Shown here: positions 34,508-48,018 of the stretch, piece by piece | Layout: each line of letters starts with the position of its first letter | Numbering within the stretch: position 1 is the first letter of the stretch | DNA from: Limonium bicolor | Taxonomy: Eukaryota > Streptophyta > Magnoliopsida > Caryophyllales > Plumbaginaceae | Length of the DNA stretch: 64,000 bases | Assembly (NCBI GenBank): GCA_023374045.1 | Contig: CM041776.1 | Location: 120,795,000-120,858,999 of the forward strand | Direction of reading: 5' to 3' | The notes under the pieces: model-generated | Database searches by the model: none | What the model was told of the DNA's origin: nothing | Seen by the model: the letters and a program-made list of their open reading frames with translations, nothing else | Translations under genes and position numbers: made by a program

Positions 34508-37500
34508 AAACTTGAGTAAGTTTTTCTCAAACTCAAGGAAGACTGAACTCCATTCAAAATTGTCGGGACTTCCCCACTTCTTTCAAAACCTTCAAGAGAT
34601 TCATTTCAGAGCCACTAGGACTACTTCGCTCCACACTTAGAGTGTGTTTGAGAGGATAGTTAGGATGAGAGTTCAGAGTTCGAGATTGGCCTTGAGTGCC
34701 ATATGTGTGCTTTACCATTTGCATGCTTCACTTTGTGTGTTTATTGTTGTGTGTTTACTGTCTTATGTTTACTGTTCTTCATGCATGACATAATATTTAT
34801 TGCTTATTTTTTGCTTTTGTAAATGGGGCCTTCCTAGAAGGAGTCGACCCATTGTTGCATCGGGTAGCATAGGACATGCATTCCTCTGTGTCACCCGATT
34901 TGTCCACGAGTCACGGGATCCCACCGGGTCCGCGGTTGATTCCCCATGAGTTGGGTCCTTCCTAGAAGGAGTTAACCCACGAGGTAATACGGTCCAAGAC
35001 CAACGCCTTGAAGCTCATGATCCAAATATCCTCCATTACCCGAGTCTAAACCAGCATATAGTGAACCATGAGCTTTCAGTGTCCAGCTGCCTAATCCGGT
35101 GTCTAGGACGGGTTTTATGGGTAGTCACCCCCTTGTATGCCGCCTGTCTGACCACCCTCTGTCTTACCCTGAAGATTGCATGGGCTCAGTTCTCCATGAT
35201 TCCTCGGCACCACGGGTGTCTTTAAAGCCCAATGTCGCGCTACAAATTCATAGTGGATCCCGTATTTACGGATACCCATACATGACAAAGCGTAGTCAGC
35301 GAATAATTTGGACTTTAGACACACCTTATCGTGCAGACGATGGGAGACCCGTTCCCATGCAGTACTTCCCCAAGTTTCCCGAAAAGTGAGTATGTTGTGA
35401 TAATCCCCGGCCGTGGCTCGTGTGACTGTATCACTTCGGGTATCCTGACCTTTCGAACTTAAGCACTCCGGACTTTCTTGATGACGTGCCCCACAAGGCA
35501 TAACAGAGATAAATCCCGAGAGATGAACAGTGAAGGGATGACGGTTCCCCCGGTGGTATGGAAGCATTGATTGACCTGGAAGGTGATTATCCCAATCATT
35601 CACACTCAGCTCCACAAAAAATCAGCCACGATTTTTATTTGCACTTACATGTATGTGTGATCACGTTTCAAAAATTGGCAAAAAAAAAAACCAGCTCAAA
35701 CACTCCAATGAAATATCTTCAAAGTCGTCCATTTCAAATGATTTCAAAAACAATGATTTTCAAAATTGTTATTTCCAAAACAGTTTTCAAAAACGGTTTC
35801 AATCAAGTCTTCTAGAAAACAAACTTTGTCAAACGGTTTGCAAAAGAATAGATGTTTTCACAAATGTAGTTTCAAAAACTATTTTCACAAACAGATTTTA
35901 AGAAAACCTACTTTACACAAACGAATTTCGGAACAACATTTTTCATGGATCATATTTCAAAATAGTTTTCGAAAACAGTTTTCAAAATTGATTTTCACAA
36001 ATGTATTTCAAAATAAATGATTTAGTCCCCATGTCGTGACCCGCTATTTTTGAAGTTCAACCCACCTTCAGGAGCAGCGGTCATTACCGTGGAGCGTACT
36101 AGTCATTTCGTGTTTTCACAAAAGTGGTGGATTTTCACAAAGAATATTGCTCGATCATTCACCTTTCCTTTCTCAAAAAATGCCCCTTATTTTCCTTCAC
36201 CGGAGCAAGTGGGATGCATGAAGATCAACGACGATTCGAGCCAAAATTAGAGTTGCACCAACCCGAGTCGAGCGACATGAAGATCAGAAACAACCTTTCG
36301 AGTTCGAAGCTGCAAAGGGTCAGAAGAGCACCAACCAGTTTCTCTTGATCATAGTGTCACCTTGTTGCCCGAACACGAAGACGAGCGAACGGCCAATCAA
36401 GAGCCCGCACATGAGTGAGCAGACAGTCAGAAGCTCAAGGACGAAGCAGAAGAATTCGGGAGCAGTTTTTAAGCTCAAAATCCCCTTTAATGACTTTTAA
36501 AATTGATGTATAGGTTTTCCCCTAGCATTCTTTTCTCTCTTGTCAAATTCTGAATAGACTTTGTGTATAGGTTGTACATTCCCTTTGAATTTATTTAGAT
36601 CAATGTGTATAGGGTTCCCCACTCCCTATTTTTATTTGCGAATGACCAAGCGTCAAAATTCCTATTGAGAAAATCCACCACTTCGAAAACACATATTTTT
36701 AAAACTGTTTTTTTTTCTCTCTAAGACTTGATTTCTTGTAGCACATATGAATTGCTTTTTCCCATCTTCGGTCATTTCATATTCATTAATCATGCATAAA
36801 TCACACCCATCTCAGAAAATTGCATAATCACAGGTTGCATTCTCAACACATCACACACAAACATTCATCTCATTTTTCGAGCGTACTAACATTCGCATCT
36901 GTCAGATTCTTCTTTGATGACCGTTTTGCAGGTGATTAACCGCGTTTGCCCACGAGTGAAAGCGTGACCCTCAAAGCGATAGCAAGAAATACTAGGGATT
37001 CAAGCATCTTCCCATTCGGCATGCCATGTACATAGAGACTAACACCGACAAAAGAGCATATACCAATAAATCATACATCCAAAAATCATATACCCAAAAA
37101 AAAAATCCCAAATAAAAGAAAAGCATACATCCAAAATCCAAAAAATAATACATCCAAAAAATCCCAAAAAATGCAGTCTCCGTCATATCGTTGGGGCCAC
37201 CATGCGGGAGTTGTCACTCCCTAGAAATTCAAAAATCCAGGAGCCGATCACCAGCCCAACCTCACCTGAGAATCACTACCCACGACATCGACCCCAACAG
37301 CTAGACCATCATCAGAGTTTTAATGGCGGGATGAGCTTCATAGACCATAAACTAGAACCGACTCAAGCGAGACTAGGTGTAATCTTACCACTCATGCATT
37401 GCATCCAAAAACAAAACAAACGCAAAAAAAAACATTCAGTCAGCCATCTCCATTCATCATTTTCAGCATTTCATGCATCATATACATAGTAATTCCATAT

Positions 37501-38090
37501 TACCACAATACATCGCATGGTAGACAATCGCATTTGCATACTCTCATATCGAAACGACATCTTCGAGAAAATCATGAGAGATTGATTGAACAGAGTGCAT
37601 GAACCACTTGACTCTTGACCCGTCAATGAACACAAGGGTCTAATCAAAATCAGCACCACAAATCAAGTGAGTAGTGTGCGAAGAGCGGTATTTTCCTTGG
37701 ATTTCAAGTGAATTTTGGACAATCCAATGAGCGACGAGGGAAGGCAGAGAGAGCCAATCGAGGTAAAACCACACGACGACTTGTGCTGTCCTTCAGCACA
37801 TGGAGAGGCACAATCATAGTAGATATATGTCGATAAACGAGACAACTGTGATTCATGCAAAGATCCGAGAATAGTAAGAAAACAATCACTGACTAATGAG
37901 AATGACGAGGCACTTAGGAATAAAAATCCCCACAAAAAAAAGCTTTGACTGCCCTTACATAATCCCTTAGTGAGCCCCGCTGAGCCTTTCACGATAAACC
38001 TTTTTCTATGAACTCCACAACATGCCAACCCACGTACATATACTTACTTGCCCTTGCAATAGAGGATCTCAAAGGAGCCGGAGCCATGGT
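34508..38090 (+). other. 5' internal region of element C, non-coding
   Basis: No retroviral domain is recognisable in any frame. Notable content: GGAGTCGACCCATTGTTGC and GGAGTTAACCCACGAGG paralogous blocks (34850-34985), an AT-rich stretch with TTTCAAAA-type repeats (35650-36020), and ordinary unique-looking sequence. A 166-codon minus-strand frame at 35115-35615 resembles no family known to me. The region probably serves as leader and packaging sequence. Confidence 0.55.
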
Positions 38091-38099
38091 CTCTCCCCA

Positions 38100-38240
38100 C
38101 CATCTTCACAAAAACAACAAATGAAATGCTTGAAGAAATCAGTGAGTCAATGCAACTCCAAAGCCAAACACCAAGAAAGAACACCAAAATGTTCAAGAAG
38201 ATCGATGAGTCAATGCAACTCCAAAGCTGAGAACGCTTGA
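38100..38240. repeat. Duplicated segment of about 66 bp in C
   Basis: GAGTCAATGCAACTCCAAAGC occurs twice, about 66 bases apart, within similar flanks (AAGAAATCA/AAGATCGAT). Confidence 0.6.
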
Positions 38241-39880
38241 GAAAGTTGATGAGCCAAATTCAATTTCAAAAAACAAAAGAAGAAAGTTCAAATCGAACCC
38301 AGAAGAGGCAAGAAGGAAATCCAAATCAAAGGACCAATGATGTCCCAAGAAACCATAAAGGTTATCAAAACCCGTCCAATCATTCCACCCATGGCAAAAG
38401 GCGAAACACGTCCTCTATTGCAAAAAAGCTCCACAATTCCCAAATAAATCCTCCAGTCCCATGTAACATACATCATACCCCTAAGCCCCGTTATAACCCA
38501 ATAAAAGACCTCTGACTCGTTAGTTGATGAGCGTTAACCGAAAGTATCGGATCTGAAACATGAATCATAAGTTTCGTACTTGTTATCAACATGTCCTGTC
38601 ATACCAAAGGGACCGTTAGCGAATGAGTGTGACCTAATCTCACAAGGTCTTTAGAGTGCGAGTGACTCTTCGACTAAACCACCAAATCATAATCGGCCTA
38701 CCCCATTGCAGGTGAGGAATTTGTGAGGAACGGAAAGTCCATAACCTCGAAAAGGAATTCTAAGGAAAATACTGCTCTGAGCATCAAGAGTGTCATCACG
38801 ACATTTGCACACACGGCCATACTCATGAAAGATTGACCCGTATCCCTCCATGAGAGGAAAATGATTCACGCATTCGAGTTCAATAATCACTCAAGATCGA
38901 ACCGGAGATGTCTTATATTCGTAAACCTTGTATTAACAGAGATAGGACCGTACCCTCTCTCCCAAAACTGCATATGCATTTGGCATCATGTTTTGCACCC
39001 AGTGTTTGCATGCATCATAAGCACTCCATCATCAACATATGATTGATAAGAACCCTGCCTAGTCTCGTCGAAAGTAGACTTCAGCTGCCGCTATTGAAGC
39101 GTAACTCCCTATCAAAGGAAGTCAAGTCGGAGCCATCCTAGGCTATCTTTGAGCTACATCGAACCATTACGGCGCTATCCTGGGCCATATCGAGCTATAT
39201 CTAGCCTCTTCGGAGCCATCCGGGCTATCGCCGAGCTACATCGAACCATTCAAGAGCTATCCGGAGGCATACGAAGACCATCCCGGAGCCATCCACTGCC
39301 ATACTCATTCCCTTTCGACACCGCTTCTAAAGCCAATCTGGAGCCATGCGGGAGTCATCCTCAAAACATTGAGACCATCCATAGAGCTACACAGAGGCCA
39401 TCCCAACAGTCCGAGAAAATACGGGGGCCACCTCAAATCCTTGTTAGATCCATTTCATCACCAGGCTTTGCTCACAGAGGATCGAACTACGTATGGTCTG
39501 ATCTCAATATGGAATTGAGTACGTAGGCAGCCCGTCCAGGGTGCGACCACATCAAAGGCGAAAACTTCCTTTCCCCTCGGTGTTATTAAAGTGAACCAAC
39601 CAAAGCATCGTCATGCTCAATCAGCACAAGGTCATCCCGGAGCCATCCATGGAAATCCTGGAACCATGATGGGAACTCCCAACAAAGTCATGCAACTGTG
39701 TTTCATCATTCACTCGTGAAAAACCATTCACTCGCTACAAAGTCCACAACAAATCCCGTCAAACAACTATAAATCCATCATCGGAGCCATCAAACCATCC
39801 TGAAAAAAAATCTCAAGGCAAATCAAAGCCCATAAACTGCCACAAAATCACCAACCATGTCAAACCCACCAACCACCCGA
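38240..39880 (+). other. Internal region of element C with dispersed GAGCCATCC motifs
   Basis: Non-coding. GGAGCCATCC, GAGCTACATCGAACCAT and similar short motifs recur at 39130-39420. A GAACTACGTATGG...GTACGTAGGCAGCCC motif at 39484-39535 repeats one in the LTR (33668-33720). Confidence 0.5.
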
Positions 39881-39889
39881 GACCATTGG

Positions 39890-40045
39890 TCACACCGGAG
39901 CCATCAGTGCATACCGGAGCCATCAGTGCATACCGGAGCCATCAGTGCATACCAGAGCCATCAGTGCACACCGGAGCCATCAGTGCATACCAAACCATCA
40001 GTGCATACCGGAGCCATCAGTGCATACCGGAGCCATCACCACATG
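39890..40045. repeat. Short tandem array, about 19-bp unit
   Basis: CCGGAGCCATCAGTGCATA is repeated about eight times with small variants. Confidence 0.85.
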
Positions 40046-40204
40046 CCAAAGTCATCTCAAAATTTGAAACAACTTTGGAGCCGTCTGCTCACACAAAAAC
40101 CTACATCCACAAACAGGGAGTTTAATTCAATTAATACATTGGTTAATCACCTCATCACATATCATCTACATATACCCACAAAATTTGCTCACTGTCTGAC
40201 GCAT

Positions 40205-41495
40205 CTTCACACCCGCTAGGCAGCTATTGCGCTACTAGTGCGGTCAAATTTTCATTTTACACCCGCTAGACAGCTATTGCGCTACTAGTGCGGTCGAATT
40301 TTTCATTTTACACCCGCTAGACAGCTATTGCGCTACTAGTGCGGTCGAACTTTCCGTTTTACACTACTAGACAGCTATTGCGCTACTAGTACGGTCGCCT
40401 TTTATTTTACACCCGCTAGGCAGCTATTACGCTACTAGTGTGGTCCCGCTGTTTTCCTCCACTAGGCAGCTATTACGCTACTAGTGCGAGATCGTTCATT
40501 TCATAACCCACTAGGCAGCTATTACGCTACTAGTGCGGTCCCGTTTTTTTTCCTCCTACTAGCAGCTATTACGCTACTAGTGCGAGTTCGTTCATTTCAT
40601 AACCTGCTAGGCAGCTATTATGCTACTAGTACGGTCCCAACCTTTTTCCTCCACTAGGCAGCTATTACGCTACTAGTGCGAGATCGTTCATTTCATAACC
40701 CACTAGGAAGCTATTACGCTACTAGTGCGGTCCGCTTTTCTTTCCTCCACTAGGAGCTATTACGCTACTAGTGCAAGATCATTCATTTCATAACCCACTA
40801 GGCAGCTATTACGCTACTAGTGTGGTCCTGCTTTTTTTTCTCCACTAGGCAGCTATTATGCTACTAGTGCGAGTTCATTCACTTCATAACCCGCTAGGCA
40901 GCTATTACGCTACTAGTGCGAGATCGTTCATTTCATAACCCACTAGGCAGCTATTACGCTACTAGTGCGGTCCCGTTTTTTTCCTCCACTAGGCAGCTAT
41001 TACGCTACTAGTGCGAGATCGTTCATTTTATAACCCACTAGGAAGCTATTACGCTACTAGTGCGGTCCCGCTTTTTTTCCTCCGCTAGGCAGCTATTACG
41101 CTACTAGTGCGAGATCGTTCATTTCATAACCCACTAGGCAGCTATTACGCTACTAGTGCGGTCCCGCTTTTTTTCCTCCACTAGGCAGCTATTACGCTAC
41201 TAGTGCGAGTTCGTTCATTTCATAACCCGCTAGGCAGCTATTACGCTACTAGTGCGGTCCCGCCTTTTTCCTTCACTAGGCAGCTATTACGCTACTAGTA
41301 CGGTCCCGCCTTTTTCCTCCGCTAGGCAGCTATTACGCTACTAGTGTGAGATCGTTCACCTCATAACCCGCTAGGCAGCTATTACGCTACTAGTACGGTC
41401 CCACCACTTTTCCTCCACTAGGCAGCTATTGCGCTACTAGTGCAAGATTGTTTCACACCCACCTGCTAGGCAGCTATTACGCTACTAGTACGGTA
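40205..41495. repeat. Satellite-like array, about 27 units of about 48 bp with alternating spacers
   Basis: The core CAGCTATTACGCTACTAGTG (or TTGCGC) recurs about every 45-50 bases. Across much of the array the spacers alternate between a GCGGTCCCG plus T-run plus CCTCCA type and a GCGAGATCGTTCATTTCATAAC type, giving a higher-order unit of about 97 bp. It lies in the 3' non-coding part of the element. Confidence 0.9.
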
Positions 41496-42045
41496 CAAAA
41501 TGAAAAGTATTATAGGCTCGTCATAAGTCCTATAGCTAGATGTCAAGAGGTCTAGTTGAGGCTCTCCTAAGTCCTCATACTTTCAATTGCATTCTAGGCC
41601 CGTCATAAGCCCTAGGACTGGATATCAAGAGGTCCAGTTGAGGCACTTCTAAGTCCTCGTGCACCATAACCAATCTAATTGATAGTATTATAGGCTCATC
41701 ATAAGTCCTATAGCTAGATGTCAAGAGGTCTAGTTGAGGCTCTCCTAAGTCCTCATACTTTCAATTGCATTCTAGGCCCGTCATAAGCCCTAGGACTGGA
41801 TATCAAGAGGTCCAGTTGAGGCACTTCTAAGTCCTCGTGCACCATAACCAATCTAATTGATAGTATTATAGGCTCATCATAAGTCCTATAGCTGGATGTC
41901 AAGAGGTCCAGTTGAGGCTCTCCTAAGTCCTCGTGCGCCGTAAACCAATATATTGTTAGCATTCTAGGCTCGTCATAGGTCCTGAGACTGGGTGTCAAGA
42001 GGTCCAGTTGAGGCTCGTAATAAGTCCCCGTGAATTCAGCTATCA
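41495..42045. repeat. Tandem array, six units alternating about 80 and 98 bp
   Basis: GGCTCGTCATAAGTCC...GTCAAGAGGTCCAGTTGAGGC...TAAGTCCTC recurs from 41512, 41592, 41690, 41771, 41869 and 41966. Two unit types alternate, giving a dimeric period of about 178 bp. Confidence 0.85.
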
Positions 42046-42175
42046 TATCATTCCCTGTCGCATTCATACATATATTCCTCACAACCGCATCCCAATGTAC
42101 CACAAAGCTGTAGTGAGAATTTTTGGCGCCCTTTCAACCTTGATCCAATTCTGCAAGGGCTTGCAGAACTGAATC

Positions 42176-42188
42176 AAGGGGAGCCATC
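42176..42188 (+). promoter_or_regulatory. Polypurine tract of element C
   Basis: AAGGGGAG followed by CCATC directly before the 3' LTR at 42189. Confidence 0.6.
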
Positions 42189-45100
42189 TGTAGACACCAA
42201 AATTCTCACCCCATAAAGCAAAGTTCAGACAAATAAATAAAATGAGAGAGTCGTCGTCTTTCTTTTCAAAACTTATTCATGTGCATATTGAATTGTGAGT
42301 TAGCATAGCTAGTTAGTGTATTTGTTTTAGAATGAACTAACCCCGGTTCGAAACCTATAGAGGTTGCCTGGATGTTTTGTTTTTCAGTTCAACTCGCAAT
42401 AGGACTATTCTTTTATTTCTTGCATTGCATATAATAAATTCTATCATAGCTCAGTTGGTTAGATTATGCAAAGGAGATGCTTGAGGCCCTGGGTTCGAGT
42501 CCTTAGATAGACATTTTGTTTTTTTTATCCTCCACTCCATTTTTCACTCATTATCCATCGAGTCAAACAAAGCCCAACACTCCAATTTCTCATCTATAAA
42601 AACAGAGGAACAGTAACCCTAGAAACGGCAAGACCGGCGCCGTCTCATTCTCTCATCTTCTTCGCTCGATCATCTTTTCCATCTTAAAAAAAAAAACCAG
42701 CAACAGTAGCCGCCTCCATGCTCCATCGTATCATTTCACCAAAAAAAAACTGCTTCTATACAACTGAAAACCAACGCTCTAATTCAATCTTCATTGTACA
42801 GCTGGTGTTCATCCTTCTTCATCAATCACCTACGATTTCCCTGTCGAACACAAAAACCCCAGAGAGCATACATCACCACACCTCCTTCATCCACGAATAT
42901 GTTGCTCTGCACCTCCTTCATTCTCTACATCGACGGTGTAATTGTAACCTACCTGGCGACAAGGAACGTACCTGCTCCTTGCTTTCTTCATTATCTTCAA
43001 CACGGTAATCTGCAGTGGCGACAAGGAGCATACAACATTCACTCACGGTAATATGCAACCCAAATCGGCAACAAGGAGCATACAGCTCTTTGCCTTCTTC
43101 ATTCCTCCATTCACGCTGCACCAGTTCTCATTCTCTTCACTACGGTAATTTGCAACCCCACTGACGAGTGAGCAACATACAAGCTCTACATCTCATTCCC
43201 TTCTCCCCATCAACCTCTGTCGATTTGGCTTGTTGAAGCCAACACTTCAATCCTTTTCTCTCTCGAAGAACCCCAACCTCCGTACACAGAACATATATCC
43301 CTGCTGTCTTCATCCTCTTCGACACGGTAATATTGCAACCAAACTGGAGAGAACAAGACATTCATGCTCTGTCCTCTCTTCATCTCTATCTCACGGTATT
43401 TTGCGACCCCAAACTAGCAACAAAGAACATACACACATATCCTCTGTCGTTCTCCCTCCTCCCACAATCGGTATTTTTGCTAGTTTAACCAACGAACAAG
43501 AAACTCACCTCGTCTTCTTCTTCTAGCCTACACCAAATCCCAGATATCACCCCCTCTCTGTCAAAGAGTCACCTAATTCTCCCGATATGCAAAACCTTCG
43601 ACCTGAGTGAAAAAGGAACTAGAAACCCAAAACGTAACAAAAAAAAAAAACAATTTCTCATCTGTTCTTCAATTCCACCACAAGAATAGATCAGTTTCCA
43701 CCGGATCTTCTTCAGTTGATTGTGCCTCCTGTGTCACGAGTTCACGCAAGTTTCCTTGGCGGTACTTTGTACCTTTACTCCTTGTATCTTCGACACGACC
43801 CTCCTCGACCTGAGGTTAATGTTCGCTGCGGGAACTTTCAACGCGACCAGATTTTGGGCCATCTAGCATGAATTCAACCAGTTTTCGTTTGAGTTGTTCG
43901 ACTGGCAGCATCTACCCATCCTTGGACATCCTGAGGATAACCTAAATCAACCGCAGTGCGGTGGATCCTTGCAGGTGACAATAGATCTCCCTGATTCTGG
44001 TATATATCCCTAATCTGATTTGCCCTGTAGTCCTCTCTGGTTGTGGATATGACTTAGTGCTTTACTCAAATGTCTGTGCTGCTCCTCGTGCGATTAGTTT
44101 TCAACTTTCGGATGAACTTGTATATATATGTATATATATTTTCATTGCCACTGGTTATAAACTTGGTTAGAAGTAGTTTTGCTTCGGTATTACTGTTACT
44201 CATGCTCATTAGTGTACAGCGAAGTAGCTGAAGTGTATATACGGTTTTAGCATATTCGGCTATATCTCTTAATTGGATTAATAATGACTAAAATTTTTTT
44301 TGCTGTTGTTTAGCAATTTCGAACTTTGAGTTTAGTTCAGCTCGTTAAAAAAAAGAAAAACATGTTGATCGCTAACTCATGATTAACATTTACAGAAACT
44401 CAATTCATTTGCCCGGCTTAATTATCATAAATAAAAAAAAGAGAGGAAAAGAGCCCTAAAAAGTGATAAAAAAAAAATCATTCAGACACGCACTAGCTAA
44501 ATCAAGATTTTAAGATTTGAATATCTGTTGCTTGCTTATCTTTGAGTGCCATTTCATATCATTATTATGTTCATATTGTATAGTTTAGCTTGGCAATTGT
44601 TGGACCTAGTCCAATATAGAGGCCCAATACCTAGGAAGCTCTAGTTAGCCCATAGGTCACCCCTTTGTAGAAAAGCCTTAGGTTTGGAGTATCCTCAATG
44701 CATACGGGTCCTAGACACGGTCCATGTGAGGAATACCCGTTTTCCTCAAAAAAAAAAATTTCAAATCATTCCTTAATGTCAGAATAAAATGCACAATCAA
44801 CATCCCATTCTAATAAAAAATCATCAAATTTCATTTCAAAAAATCAGTCAATTTCAAAATCTAAACATCAATTCACTTCAAATGCTAAATAAAGCCCATT
44901 TCAAAGCCCAATTTGAGGCCCAATCCAAAGCCCCATTCAAGGCTCATTTCAAAGCCCCATTCAAGGCCCATTTCAAAGCCCAATTTGAGGCCCAATCCAA
45001 AGCCCCATTCAAGGCTCATTTCAAAGCCCCATTCAAGGCCCATTTCAAAGCCCAATTTGAGGCCCAATCCAAAGCCCAATTCAAGGCTCATTTCAAAGCC

Positions 45101-46730
45101 CCATTCAAGGCCCATTTCAAAACCCATCTAAGGCCCAATCTGGCCCAAACCTTGACCAATGCCCAATCCGATCCAACTTTGACTCGACCCAACATTGACC
45201 AATCCAACTTTGACCTGAGCTTTGACCAAGCTAACTTCGACCCAACTTCGACCGGCCCACTTTGACCTTGACTAAGCGTTGACTCTGACCAAAGTTTGAT
45301 TATTTCAACTTTGACCAACCCGAACTTTGACCCGACCCGTCTTCCAATCCGGGCCCAAATTCAATTCAATTCAAGCCCAATCCAAATTCAATTCAACTCC
45401 ATACTCATTCAAATCCAAATTCATTTCAATTCCAGTTCAAATCAACATTCATTCAATCCCAAATAATTCCAAACCTCATAAACTTTGAAGTCTCAAATAC
45501 CCCAAACTCCAAATATCTCATGGACTCGAATCATCCCTCAAAAATCAATTACCCCCGCACATTCGAATGTCCCACAGACCCGAGCGTCTCACAGACTTTG
45601 TTATCCCAATGATTCGAATGTCTCACAGACCCGAGCATCTCACAGACCCGAGCGTCACACACATCCGAGCATATCACAGACTTCGACATCTCAAGGTTTC
45701 AAGCGTCTCATAGACCCGAGTGTCTCACAGACTTCGATATCTCACTCTTTTTATCATCTGGATATTCTACATGTCTCATAGACCCGAGCGTCTCACAGAC
45801 TAGCATCCCAAACATGGAACTTCTCGAAACTCTGAACCCTTTTAAATCTCAAACACTACAAATATCTTCAAGCTCCACAAACACCAAAACTTCCAATCCC
45901 AAAAGCGTGAACTACGTAAGGTCTGATCTCAACAGGGAGTTGAGTACGTAGGCAACCCACACAGGGTGCGACCCCATTCCAAACAAAAAACCCCTTTCCC
46001 CCTCTAAGGTGGCTCTCGTACTTCTCAAAGTGCTCAAACCTTCTCCAGCTCCCACAAACTTCAAACCATCAGACTCTAAGTCTTGTCTATTCACTCAAGC
46101 TCAAACATTTCCCAAATCTTCATTTCATACTCATCCAAATTCCTCAATTCCCTCTTCTAGGCGCTGGCTTGGCAGAAAAGCTCGCCTCACTCACTCTCTC
46201 TCTCTCTCTCTCTTCTCATCCTAATCCTATCTTTGGCTTTTAAATGAATCTCTTTAATAAGGTTTTGAAAGAAGGTAATCCCGACAATTGGAGACCGAGG
46301 TTTCCTCGGGCACCAATCCGAAGTCGTGGTCGTTGCCACCTCTAAGGGTGTAACCCAGTGCGAACCCACACATATTCTCTGGTATGATCAGATAAGTCCT
46401 ATCCATAGGCAACAAATCATCAGAGTCAATTAATGGTTCCTAGAACCCTTCTCCTCCCTTCCTAGTTCCTTAGGTCAAACTAGGTGGCGACTCTAGTCAA
46501 ACCCGCCTTATAGAGGCATCGGTCCGCGTGGAGCCCATTGAGAGCGGGAGTAGTGCTCACTTACACTCCCCTTATGCTTTCTGGGAAAGACGGACGATTT
46601 AGTAGGTATTTGAGGGATGCCAGAATAACGGGTTTTCACCCTCCACAGAATGGCATTTTCTAGGATCTAGGCTTCTCAGTCAGACCATATTCAGATAGAC
46701 CCCCCTCATACCGAAAAATCACCCTCCACA
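42189..46730 (+). repeat. 3' LTR of element C
   Basis: 4,542 bp, differing from the 5' LTR only by scattered single bases and short indels, mostly in homopolymers and simple repeats (for example CT repeats near 46195). Confidence 0.92.
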
Positions 46731-48018
46731 GTACTATATTGTGATGTAATGCTAAATGGGTGAAGTTTTTGTGTATGAATGTTCTTGATGGATTTAAGTG
46801 TTCTTAGATGTTAATGGTGGAAACAATGTGTTTTGGTGAAACAATGTGCTAGTAGAACCCATGTCAAATTTGGATAATGTACAAGAGGTTCTAAGTGTTT
46901 TAAATGAGTTTTGGTGAACTAGGAAGGTTAGGAATGATAAGTGTTTTACTAGAGGAGAAAACATGTATTAAGGTGTTCTAGAGTGCTAAAAGGGTTTAGG
47001 CATTATCTAGGAGGTTTTAAGAATCAAATGAGTGTTTTGGGATACATCAAAGTCTTGGTGAGATTGTGTTTAGGATTTATGCAAGTTTTGGTAAACAATG
47101 AGAAAATAAGGTGTTGTAAGGAAGAGGTGTAAACTCGTGGAGAAATCTCAAGGAGTGGCATAAGAGAGTTTTGGTTAGTGAGAAAAGATGCTTGGGAGAT
47201 GATGTTATAGTGGTGAGAAAGCATTTTGGGATTGTGGTTATCATAGGTGTGAAACACCACTTAGAAACTTAATGAAAAATATTACAAGTGTTGGTAAATT
47301 TTGTAAGGAATTGAGTAACAAGTAGGACAAGGAACTAGGTGAGTTTAAGGTGTCATTTTGGCATTGGAATATGCCTAAGAACATTTGGGAAGTTTATATA
47401 CATAATGGATGTGGAGAACCATTGCAACAAGACTTAGAAATTGTAAAAATGCAAAATCTGTAGCAGTGGTCCGGGACCTAGGTCTGGGATAAAGTCCCTG
47501 ACCATGCATCAATAAAGGCCGAGAGTACATTCACTACCCTGGTTGGGACTTAGGTCTTGTACTAAGACCCGGACCACCCCTATTAAATCACCCGAGAGAT
47601 AAGTCATGAATATGTCCAGGACAAGATAAGGACAAAGTCTCGGACCACTTGAAAAACATTGTTTAAGGTTATCAAATGATGTTTAATGATGGTGATTGAT
47701 AAGTAATGATGTTGTAAAGATGTTTAAGGCATGTTAGGTGTGTTATAATGACAATCAAAAGGGTGGAAAGTTATAGTAAAGTGTGAAAGTAAAATAAACT
47801 AGAAATGTGGAGTAATAAGTTAATCAAGGTTAAGTACAATAATTAACCGACGTTACTGAATGTGTATAGGAGTTGCCTACGGTGGAAACCAATTGAAGCA
47901 GGGACCAAGGTATGGTTTTCTTGCAGTCTGTTGCCTACCGGTTTACACCGGCTTGTGTGTTATTTGTTTCTGAGTGTTTACGACTTTGTAAGATTAAAAC
48001 ATGAAATGAGTTTACGGT
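46731..48018 (+). repeat. 3' LTR of element A, segment 3
   Basis: Resumes the A LTR after C (matches about 13220-14502). It ends ACGGT at 48014-48018, duplicated at 57023-57027 around element D. Confidence 0.9.

Larger units (their letters stand above)
29956..46730 (+). mobile_element. Element C: 16.8 kb non-coding Tat/Ogre-like LTR element
   Basis: Two near-identical LTRs of about 4.5 kb (29956-34486 and 42189-46730) start TGTAGACACC and end CCCTCCACA, flanked by GTACT. The primer site TGGCGACTCTGTTGGGGA follows the 5' LTR, as in Tat/Ogre elements, and a polypurine tract precedes the 3' LTR. The 7.7 kb internal region has no Gag, protease, reverse transcriptase or integrase motif; it is mostly repeats. 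It is therefore a large non-autonomous derivative, dependent on proteins supplied by another element. LTR similarity implies a recent insertion. Confidence 0.85.

Noticed and set aside
35115..35615. 166-codon minus-strand frame in the internal region of C
   Set aside because: No recognisable motif, antisense to the element, and the region looks non-coding. Kept only as a remark.
40205..41495. CRISPR-like pattern of repeats and spacers
   Set aside because: This is a plant genome, the spacers themselves repeat in two alternating types, and no cas gene exists. It is a satellite-like array.
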